64,000 nt of DNA, from positions 186,001 to 250,000 of the forward strand of contig JADLZK010013170.1 in the NCBI GenBank assembly GCA_015847255.1, given 5' to 3'. The translations under genes were made by a program, and so were the position numbers. Numbering within the stretch: position 1 is the stretch's first letter; every line of letters starts with the position of its first letter. This document shows positions 55,851 to 64,000 of the stretch, piece after piece. The DNA is from Hyparrhenia diplandra (taxonomy: Eukaryota; Streptophyta; Magnoliopsida; Poales; Poaceae). The notes below the pieces were generated by a model that was not told the origin of the DNA, ran no database searches, and worked only from the letters and a program-made list of their open reading frames with translations.

Positions 55851-58833
55851 TTCAATCCAAGTATCCACTGTCTATAGCCCTTATCCCATACCGAAATTAG
55901 TGACAGAGCAGCGGTGTAATTAAGCAAGAAGTGGGCAACCAAATTGCCCACAACATTAGCACATATGTTAGACTATCTGCACTGCATCCGGTATGTGCAT
56001 ACTGGATAAGCACATACCGGAGAAAAGGGCTGCATCGCAGTCCGGTCGAAGGTCCTGGAACTCGTCGCGTCCGCCGTCCGGTATGTGTGGAGGAGGTAGC
56101 GGGCGTCCGGTATGTGCCCGCGTGGCGTGGGGGCCACCACTACAGGGCTCGGTGGAAAGGAGAGAGAGAGAGAGTTGTGACCGGAGCGCGCCAACCCCTC
56201 CGCATCCTAGTCACCACACTCGATGGCGGAGTAGGGGCGAGAGAGTTACGGATCTGCGGATCCCGGGGCCACGGACGGCAGCACGGGCGTAGCCCGTCCT
56301 CCTCAGCGTTGTCGCGCCAGACAGGAGGTAGCGGGTGCGGTTGCTCATCTGTCACGCTTCCCGCCCGTCACCGGCTCGCGTCGAATCGCCTCCGCTCCGG
56401 CGGCGATAATGGCGGACTCGCCCGCTGTTATGTTGTTGCTACTCGAGCGAGAGGGAAAGAAGGAGGCCAGGGCAGAGAGTGAAAGATGGCCCTCCTCGCT
56501 TGACGTGGTGCGGGGAGTGTCGCCGGAAACGGTCGCCGAAGAGGCCGACTATGAAGGGGTAGAGGCAAGCAACGGAGGATTGGGGGCGAGCACTAGAGGT
56601 CATGCAGTCGAATGGATAAAGGAAGAGAGGGAAAAAAGAAAATGGGAAGAGAAAAACGAAAAAAAAAGAAAGAAGAAGAAAAAAAAGAAAAATAGAGAAA
56701 AAAAAAAAACAAAAAGGTAAAAAAGAAAATAGAAAAAAGGAAAATATAGAAATAGAAAAAAAAGGGAAAACTATTATTATTTAATTAAAAAGTTGTACTA
56801 CTAAACGGTTGTAAAAGGGGAAGAAAAGAAAAAGAAAGAAAGGAAAAGAAGGGATAAGAAAAGGAGAGGAGAGGAGATGGAAGTTGGAGATGGTTGAATA
56901 AAATATAGGGTAGTTTTTTTTTTAAAAAAAAAATATAGGGTAGTTGGTATAGAGAATCGATATAAAAGATGTATGGGTGTGGAAAGGACAGAATGTTGAT
57001 GACTAGAACGTATACAGGATGAATTTAAAGGACGATGAGTGCGGATAGTCTTGACCGGAAGCAGAGTAACCTTGCTGGGCTCCTATATCTTGGTGGCGAG
57101 TGGCGACGATGCATGTCAAACGTGGGAATTGCATGTAGCAGTGAGCCCGTCAACCACGTTTGATCGGGGGTTGTACTCCAGGTGTGGTACTCTAACCCTG
57201 CAGTGCAGCAGTGTCGAACGACCATCTCTCGTGTTGACCAACCCGAGCCCGTCTTCCAAGTTCCTACTGAAGCAGCTCTGGAAGGCAGCCTCCAAATATC
57301 ATTGTGAACCCTGATTATTAGTGTTGGAATATATGCATGAATATGCATGGCCGGCCTTTGGCCTCATAGAGATTTTTTTTATTACTCCATCCAAATAAAT
57401 CTCAAAGGGTCATTTATATTGTTCCAAAAAAAAAGGGGTCATCCGAGGGCAGTAACGCAGTGGGAAACATTAATTCAATTTGTTAGTTAAGTGGAACGAT
57501 ACAGTTATTCCACATTAGGTCCTTTGTCGTATTGATTGATCCTATATATCCGGCTGTTTGGAAACAAAACTTCCATAGCATGCATTTGTAATGACATTTC
57601 AGTACTTTGTGTTGGAGAACAGTAGACCATTATTCAGTTATGCTTAAAACTTTGTTTTGTAGAAATGCACTACATTAAATTCTCTTTGCATTTGCAATGT
57701 TTTATTCGAATATTTGTTTGTTAATTTGACCTAATACTAATTTTGTTTTTATTGTCGAATATTTGTTGCATGTTTTAAAAGGTTTGTCAAACATTGGGAA
57801 TATAAACTGAATAATTTTTTTTGAGTTTTATGAAAATCATATTGATTTGTCTTAAAAATTACTTTCATAAAAATATACCATTTTTTGAAGTCAAAGTAGT
57901 GTTTTAAATTCTATTTCAATATGGAGGGAGTACAAATTACTAATTAATTTAGCAATAAGTGTGCAAGAGCGACCGAAGAGTACGTGGCCTAAAAGTTAGT
58001 GCTTACGTAGGTTAACTGGAATCAGAGTTAACGTTGCTGCCTATTGCCTTGCTGCCTTGCTGGGGCCCTCAGCTCTTAGCTTGTTGAATCTCGATCGGTG
58101 GCCACGTGCACGGTGCTTGTGAAATGTGGGATTTACAGCCAGCAGTACTGTGGGTGTGGTCGTCTTGACCAGACCACCCGAGCCCGTCTTCCAAGTTCCA
58201 AGTCCCTAAACTCCCTACGCACTGGAGGAGGATCGGCACCTCTCGGCCTCGTTTAGTTGGCAAGTTTTTGTAACATTTGCACCAAGTTTTTTAGACTCTC
58301 TCTCCATCATATCATATTAAATACACCAAAAAGGTATATGTTCGGAGCAGTAAATGTAGATAAAAAAATAACTAATTACACAGTTCTGTTGTACATCACG
58401 AGACGAATCTTTTGAGCTTAATTAGTCTATGATTGGATAATGTTTACCACAAACAAACGAAACGTGCTACAGTGTGTTATAGGAGTTCAAACAGTGTTTT
58501 TGATAAATTTGTTGCCCAACTAAACAAGGCGCTGGTCTCCCAAGCGTAGTTGCAGGATAGGAGCCCGTCGTCCGTTGACTTGACTCGCAGTACTATCATC
58601 AGACGTCGTCGCACCATGGGTGTGGCATGTGCCGTTACCGTGTGGTGCGTGTGCACTGAAACACGGTTTCTGCTGCCGCACAGCGCGTTGGCGGCTATTG
58701 ATGCAAGGTGAGTCGAGTCGTAAAGAAGAAAACTAATCACATGCGGTGCTGGCTAAACAACTCCAAATGCTGCGGCTACTAGTACCACTACCACTTTACA
58801 CCCAGTCAGGCACCCACCAGTGCTCTATCTATC
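55850..58833. other. Intergenic part of the right module copy, including the sHMA-C upstream region
   Basis: 55850-56950 matches 28330-29480, with a (GA)n run at about 56160-56175 and a purine tract. 57040-57380 matches 30170-30440 and 19340-19590. 57940-58760 matches the sHMA-B upstream region. 57720-57935 has a stretch missing on the left that ends GGAGGGAGTAC, probably another Stowaway remnant. No coding gene is supported. Confidence 0.5.
58244..58531. mobile_element. MITE in the sHMA-C upstream region
   Basis: CGGCCTCGTTTAGTTGG and the inverted CCAACTAAACAAGGCG ends enclose 288 bp between CACCTCT and CTGGTCTCC. The left copy reads CACCTCTGGTCTCC without it (two places), so the empty site is known and CT is the duplicated target. 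It carries the phrase TTTTGAGCTTAATTAGTC, common to a large grass MITE family. I leave the superfamily open. Confidence 0.82.
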
Positions 58834-58842
58834 TATATATAG
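58834..58842 (+). promoter_or_regulatory. TATA box of sHMA-C
   Basis: TATATATAG followed by CTCCGCCCC, about 177 bp upstream of the ATG at 59011; identical in context to sHMA-B. Confidence 0.7.
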
Positions 58843-59010
58843 CTCCGCCCCACGCAGGGCAAGCAATTGCTAAGTTCCCCGCCGGTGTCTCTTTTGCATT
58901 GCCCCAGCACATCAACGGCCACTTCACCGTAGGCGGCACTTCGTTCGATTCCGAGGCTTGCATTGGAGCACAATCCGCCGCCGATCGATCAGGAGAAGCA
59001 ACGTACGACG

Positions 59011-59540
59011 ATGAAGGTGAATGCCTGATCATCATCACTTTCCTCTTCCTGAAATGTCTCATCGTCTTCCCTCTTTTACTGAACTGGACACATTCTCCCT
59101 GCCGCATGCAGCAAAAGATCGTGATCAGGGTGCAGATGGACTGCGACCGGTGCCGGTCCAAGGCGCTGGCGCTGGTGGCGGCGACGGGCGGGGTGGACTC
59201 GGTGTCGCTCGCGGGCGACGGCGGGGACCAGGTCGTCGTCGTCGGCGACGACGTCGACTCCGTCAAGCTCACCAACGCGCTGCGCAAGAAGGTCGGGCCT
59301 GCGGAGATCGTGCAGGTCGTCGCCCAACCCAAGAAGGAGGGGAGCGGCGGCGGCAACAACCCTCCGGCTCCCGCTGCCGCCGCCACCGCGCTGCTGCCCG
59401 AGTTCGTCGCGGCGAGCGCGTGGTACTACCAGCAGCACTACCCGCAGCCGGCGGCCGTGGTGTACGAGCATCCCGCGGCCGAGTACGCGTGCGCGTACGG
59501 TTACCAGACGCGGACTGACAGCATCTGCTCCATAATGTAA
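59011..59540 (+). CDS. sHMA-C: small HMA-domain isoprenylated protein, intact
   Basis: Exons 59011-59016 (ATGAAG) and 59112-59540 with a 95-bp GT-AG intron give 144 residues. A single longer frame also runs through the intron from 58746, but the short start matches the sister genes and the splice sites are good. Residues 3-74 are the HMA domain: QKIVIRVQ, MDCDRC (the CxxC metal site), RSKALALVA, GGVDSV, DQVVVVG, VDSVKLTNALRKK. A Gly/Asn/Pro/Ala linker, a Tyr/Gln-rich part (WYYQQHYPQP) and a final CSIM CaaX box follow. It should bind a soft metal ion and be prenylated to a membrane. In rice, close relatives are targets of blast effectors. It is the only copy with both the metal site and the lipid anchor. 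Confidence 0.92.
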
Positions 59541-59732
59541 TGTGGTAGAGAGCCGGGCTCCATGGAAGGATTGATTACTTTTTTTTTGTGTGTTTGGGCC
59601 GTGATCGGTGATAGGTAAGTCTTTCCGAGACAAGTTTTGTATGGGCTTCAGGCCACGACCTTAATGGGCCCAATTCCATCATGTATTCTGGTCCTTTTGT
59701 ATTGCCGCTAATTAAGTTTACAATACAATATA

Positions 59733-59991
59733 CTCCCTCCGGGATGGTATTAGAAGTCGTTTAGGACAGCGACACGGTCTCCAAAACACAACTTTTGACC
59801 TCTTATTATTATAAAAATATTTATGGAGATGTGATATATGTATACTTTTATCAAAGTATTTTTTAAGACAAATCTACTCATATAATTTTTACATTTACAA
59901 ACTCAACAACTTAAAAGTTATTGATGATTTATATTCCCGATGTTTGAGCCAAACCTTGTCCAAAACGACTTCTAGTACCAGCCGGAGGGAG
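59733..59991. mobile_element. Stowaway-like MITE downstream of sHMA-C
   Basis: CTCCCTCCGGGATGG and the inverted CCAGCCGGAGGGAG termini with TA on both sides; 259 bp. The left copy keeps only its first 80 bp (33125-33202). Confidence 0.85.
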
Positions 59992-60087
59992 TATGTGGTC
60001 AGGCTATTCCTCGGAGAAAAAAGCAACTAAATAGGCTCTTCTGCTTTTGGATAAGTCGGGCGGCGCTGATCTTGGTTGTTTCAATAA

Positions 60088-61241
60088 TCTATATCTATAT
60101 CTATACCTACTAATAAAGAGAGAAAATTTCTTGTCCACCTCTTTTTTTAGGTCTGCCTCTATATGGGCCTTAATTGGGCTTATCAGCCGCACCGCTGGTA
60201 CGAGCTAGCCCATCGGCGTGACCGCGACCCAGGACCATGCATTGTCGCCGCATGTTTTTTTTATTGACGTATGGGGGAACAGAAAAACGGATTCCATGCG
60301 GGGCGAGGCCGTTCGTTCGGGTTTCCGCGCCGACGAGGCCCCGATCGCACGCTACCAATCCGAAGCACCCAATCCCGTCGCCGGTCGCCTCCTGGCCCTT
60401 GCTTGCTTGGTGCGCCCCGCTTGGCCAGTTCCAGTGGCAGTGACAGTCGTTGCTCGACCTGCTTAATGAATCCATCAATGCATTGTCTGTGGTTCCCAAC
60501 GGACTCGCATGTGCTCCTGAAATTTTTAGTACTGTACGTACCAGCGTCCACTCACTCATCCGGACATCCGTTCGGTTCATCGCTGTCGTTCCCGTCACCC
60601 GTGCCCGCTCGCGCATTTCACCGTCGATGGCAAACAGGATAAAAAGGTGGGGCCGGCGGCTGCATCTGCAAGTGGAAGGACCGGACTGTGCCGGCGGCTA
60701 CCATGTGGGGGTGCAAGTGTAGGCTCCGAATCCGAAAGATATGTGCAGCGATTATGAGGGAACCACAACGACCACATGTACACGTATGTGACCTCGTGTG
60801 CCAGCGCGACAGCAGCGGCTCGCGGTGCACGCCAGTGCACACGTTCGGGTTGGGTTCCGACGTCGATGCAGCGGCCACGCACAACATCGCGGAGGTCACG
60901 GGCAGCACTTTCTCCTTCGTCGAGAACTACGCCGCTGTGCAGGACGAGTCGGCGCAGTGCATCGACAGACTACGATCGGTTACTGCGTCGAGCGCGACGT
61001 AAACGCGGAGCTTCCATGCTGAGCAATTGCAACTGGACACGACCACGGCGATTACGTGGCAGGGCCACGACGCCTGTGAGAGCCGGATTGAGAGCCGGAC
61101 TGCGGGCCGCTGCACAGTCGCCGACCGACCTCGGCCATTACGTGGCAGGGCCATTACGCGGCCCAGCCACGGCGCCTGTTGAGAGCCAGATTGGGTCCTT
61201 GCACCTGTGCACCCAGAAGAACGCACGATCATATTTCCTAG
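60088..61241 (+). mobile_element. Helitron 5, plus strand, carrying a gene fragment
   Basis: Same insertion site and same TCTATATCTATACC 5' end as Helitron 3, and a 3' end CGCACGATCATATTTC then CTAG. The 3' hairpin is decayed. The interior is different and GC-rich, with ATTACGTGGCAGGGCCA repeats at about 61050 and 61137. It contains a piece of a host gene at about 60775-61002. Confidence 0.75.
60775..61002 (+). pseudogene. Captured fragment of a vWA-domain (WAV3/RING E3-like) gene
   Basis: The plus frame reads HVHVCDLVCQRDSSGSRCTP, then VHTFGLGSDVDAAATHNIAE, then VTGSTFSFVENYAAVQDESA and QCIDRL. This matches the last part of the von Willebrand A domain in plant RING-type E3 ligases of the WAV3/vWA family, where the usual text is close to VHTFGFGADHDA, then ISEVSGGTFSFIE and QDAFAQCIGGLLSV. 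It stops at 61000-61002. The RING domain and first half of vWA are absent. It lies inside Helitron 5, so it is a captured exon rather than a gene. Confidence 0.75.
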
Positions 61242-62340
61242 TGTTCTTTAAAAAGAAAAAAAAAACGTGGAAATGTTCTGCTAGCTGTAACAAGGACAAA
61301 GTCCAATGTCGAAAGGGCTACCGAGGCATTCACGGATTCAGTTCTGAGGCGTGACTACCCATCATCCATCCATCCTGCTTATCATCTAGAGGATTATTTA
61401 CATCTTAGCACTAATGAAATTAATTAGGACTCCTCAAAGTAATGGAAAAATTCAAAACAAGCGAAAGTGGATCTTCTTCACAGTTCTGGTGAACTCGAGA
61501 TTACTGGGCGTTAACGACGACAGTGGTGCGTGCCTCGTCCTCTTACTCTCGCCACAAGCATCGGTGACGACAACACAGGTCATCCTACGTCCGGGACTTC
61601 GGGTGCCATTTGATTTGTCTCTTAGATCCTATCCTCTAAACTTCGGAGCTGAACTAAAAATAAGAGTGTAAAGTTAGCTCTAATTATAGGATCGAGTTCT
61701 CTCCCGACAATTAAAACCTTTAGTCCACCACACGACATGACTTGTCTGCTTGTTAATTAGTCGCTTGCAAACCCACGGTGTGAATGCAAACGAAAAATTA
61801 TCTCATCGCAATGTGAAACAAGTTCCTTTCAGGTTGAGTCATCGTAAGAGAAGTGCACAGATCACCTCAGTATGACAGCGCGCATAGAAAGAGCCATTGT
61901 CTTATGTGTGTGTTTGACATTTCATGACAGCGCACCCCTGTATGTCTTCGCTTTTGAAATGTCATCCTGTTTGGAATTTAATACCATCGACAAAGGCAAT
62001 GCGGTCTACGCGGTCTACATCTCCCTCTACTAAATTAGCAGAAAAATCTGCTCACTGCTGCTATTTAGAGGCCGGTTTCACAGCTTTCGCTGTACAGCAA
62101 TCCGCGTCACCGCGGGTTACCATTCAACAGAGAATCATGTCACTGTAAAACGTCGGTAGCTTGAAATAAAATGTCTTCGTAACATCTCAAAGGCTGACCT
62201 GCATGTTGGGACGTGCTTGACGATGGAGCATTTCTTGTTTTTACTAATATAATAAGTTATCCACCTTTTCTATGTCTCTGTTGAAAGAAATTTATCAACT
62301 TCATCTTGCGACGTGTGCTCTGTCCGATGTGTGCCAAGAT
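61242..62340. other. Conserved non-coding part of the right module copy
   Basis: 61242-61672 matches 40741-41165, and 61680-62240 matches 42930-43497. The alignment shows small indels in all short ORFs, so I see no coding constraint. Confidence 0.55.
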
Positions 62341-62355
62341 GTGTGCGCCAATTGT

Positions 62356-62585
62356 GGTAAAATTGTTCAAATCAGTATGTTGTGCTTTTGTGCTGGGACA
62401 CCACCCTCTTTTGTCCTTGTTTTTCCATAGATATTTTTTTATTGTCTCTTGTTTATGTCATTGGTAAAATTGTTCAAATTTATATCTTGTCTTTTTGTGC
62501 TAGGACACCACTCTCTTTTGTCCTTGTTTTTCCATAAGAAAAATTGTTAATTGTCTCCTCGCCTCGCTGTGGTAAAATTGTTCAA
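62356..62585. repeat. 107-bp tandem repeat, two units plus a partial third
   Basis: GGTAAAATTGTTCAA starts units at 62356, 62463 and 62571. The first two share TGTGCT, GGACACCAC, CTCTTTTGTCCTTGTTTTTC and CATA. The spacing is 107-108 bp. Confidence 0.8.
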
Positions 62586-62943
62586 CCCATCTCGCTAGCT
62601 AACACTTTATGCATGATAGTGGTTGATGACAGATCTCACCCTTGGATGATGATCCAAGGGTCTACCACATTGCAAAAAATGTTGGTTATTTTTCTTGTGA
62701 AAGAGATATAGCAACTCTCTAAGTTATCCGTATAGATAGGTGTTCGTATTTTTAAGTTTATAATTGCAGTTCGTCAATGTCAAGAGTCAAGAAGTCCATA
62801 TCAAGATCCATCTGACTTTTCCTTTCCGACGACGTAGGTACACACAGTGTGCTTGTAACGTGTATTATTATGCATATAGTACTTGAAATCTCCAATTGTG
62901 ATTAAAAAAAATATTTCATAATAATTGCTGCGGCGACGCAAGC

Positions 62944-63251
62944 GCCCGAACGTCCGAGCACCTGGCTCCGTCCTGCCCACATGGCTTGTGTCCTCCCGCC
63001 TGACTCGTATGCCTACATGTTGTAGCTGGGCGCACCTGCCAGCCCGCCCATATAGATGGCCATGGGGCGTGTCGTGCCCGGCACGCCGTCATGCCTCTTC
63101 GGGCCGCCGTGCCTGACGGGTCGCGTGCCCGTGGTCTTGCCGTGCTAGGCCTTTCGGCCCAAGGAACGCCCGTGGGCCATTTGGCGTGTCGTGCCTTTCG
63201 TTGGGCCATGCCGCCCGCAGCCCACGAGAGAAAGGGAAGGGGAGAGCAGGG
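62944..63251. other. GC-rich hAT-like sub-terminal sequence
   Basis: GGCACGCCG, CGTGCCTGACGGG, GCCGTGCTAGGCC and GGGCCAT phrases in both orientations resemble 46650-47460. No gene is supported; the ORFs on both strands are low-complexity. Confidence 0.35.
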
Positions 63252-64000
63252 TGTTAACACCGCTTAACGACATCACTAATATAGCAACGACATCAAAAAT
63301 GGCAAAAACTATAAAACCAATGATCCCCAAACAAGGTCTTTGGTATTATAACAATTACTAAGCCACTATGAAACTAGTCAAAAAGTAACCAATACTTCTA
63401 GTAAAGAGGGTTGTCAGTCCACTTATGCAACTAGAGAGTATAACATGGCATAAAAATAATACGACTAGGCAGCAAATAGAATAAAATAAAGAATATAGAA
63501 CAAAGCTTTGCATGCGGATGAGAATAATAAATACCATTGTAGCATTTTAAATGAGTAAGAGTATCGTATCCACAAGGAAGACATCTATAAACTACTTAAT
63601 GTGTACACTAATAAAGTCCTTATGTATGTAATGTCTATAACCAATAATGATAATGCTTCTACTCATCAATAGGGTTAATGTCACATGAAATAATAAATAT
63701 GATAAAGATATGTATGATGAATGCTAATAAAGATAAATGATAAATACAAAGATCAAGCCATCAAGAAATAATAAGATTCAACAGTATTCTAGCCTAAGGA
63801 CTAACATGGGTAATATAAGAAAAACTTACTAATGAGTAACTATCATCACATGCTATTGCTAAACTCTAATTAGTGCAAACATCTAGCTATCATTGTTAAT
63901 ACTACTACTTCATAACATACTCAAGGGTCATCAACTAGGAAGGATTCAATAATGAGATCTTCACCTTCTTCAACAAACACACAATCTATAGATTTATCTA
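63252..64000 (-). mobile_element. LTR of the same family as 670-2485, inverted and cut by the window edge
   Basis: Plus-strand TGTTAACACCGCTTAACG is the reverse complement of the LTR 3' end. The sequence then matches the reverse complement of about 1640-2310 (GGTCTTTGGTATTATAACAA, ACTCATCAATAGGG, CATCAACTAGGAAGGATTCA). A stretch of about 130 bp present at 2310-2450 is missing here. The rest of the element lies beyond 64000. Confidence 0.8.

Larger units (their letters stand above)
53175..62943. repeat. Segmental duplication, right copy (compact)
   Basis: Direct repeat of 23640-45815. The left breakpoint is inside invertase exon 3: homology begins at TGTTCTTGG (53175 / 23640), preceded by unrelated DNA. 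The right breakpoint follows GCGGCGACGCAAGC. This copy lacks the solo LTR, Helitrons 1, 2 and 4 and the local promoter duplication, but has a MITE (58244-58531) that the left copy lacks. Confidence 0.88.

Noticed and set aside
58746..59540. A 264-codon continuous frame for sHMA-C
   Set aside because: It runs through the 5' UTR and the intron; the short ATGAAG exon, good splice sites and the sister genes favour the 144-residue product.

Overview
This is plant nuclear DNA from a grass, most likely a panicoid/Andropogoneae species such as sorghum, sugarcane, Miscanthus or maize. The evidence is spliced genes with GT-AG introns, GC-rich first exons, a cell-wall-invertase gene with the 9-bp mini-exon typical of plants, a flavonoid 3'-hydroxylase close to the maize/sorghum type, and dense grass transposons (Stowaway, Helitron, PIF/Harbinger, CACTA, LTR and LINE elements). 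I cannot fix the species from sequence alone.

Layout. 1-2485: end of an LTR retrotransposon and its 3' LTR; the same family returns in reverse orientation at 63252-64000. 3630-3702: tRNA-Ile(AAT). 3869-4035: a 7SL (SRP) RNA-like fragment with a plant USE box. 5860-7553: a small heavy-metal-associated (HMA) isoprenylated protein gene, called sHMA-A here. 8212-10516: a PIF/Harbinger transposon with a broken transposase. 12540-17100: a complete importin beta-1 gene, the clearest housekeeping gene. 19643-20637: a non-autonomous CACTA element. 20641-25487: a cell-wall-invertase-type GH32 gene on the minus strand, damaged. 26546-28324: a solo LTR. 31715-32240: sHMA-B, frameshifted. 33203-40740 and 44486-45342: a Helitron-rich interval. 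49949-51627: flavonoid 3'-hydroxylase (minus), broken by one extra base. 51927-53051: a retroposed element with a perfect 19-bp target duplication. 53175-62943: a second, shorter copy of 23640-45815, with a truncated invertase, an intact sHMA-C gene and a Helitron carrying a vWA-domain gene fragment.

The main structure is a direct segmental duplication: 23640-45815 and 53175-62943 are collinear. Each carries an invertase (minus strand) head-to-head with an sHMA gene (plus strand). The flank of sHMA-A at about 5860-6450 also matches the invertase upstream region, so there were at least three copies of an invertase/sHMA module. A further fragment lies at about 19340-19590. Every invertase copy visible is broken. 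Two of three sHMA genes are intact: sHMA-A has lost its metal-binding CxxC (now SxxS), and sHMA-C keeps it. This sHMA clade is known in rice as the target of blast-fungus effectors and the source of integrated HMA domains in the Pik-1 and RGA5 immune receptors. That makes this repeatedly copied and decaying cluster the most interesting part of the window.

The rest, roughly two thirds of the window, is transposon-derived or unrecognised intergenic DNA.
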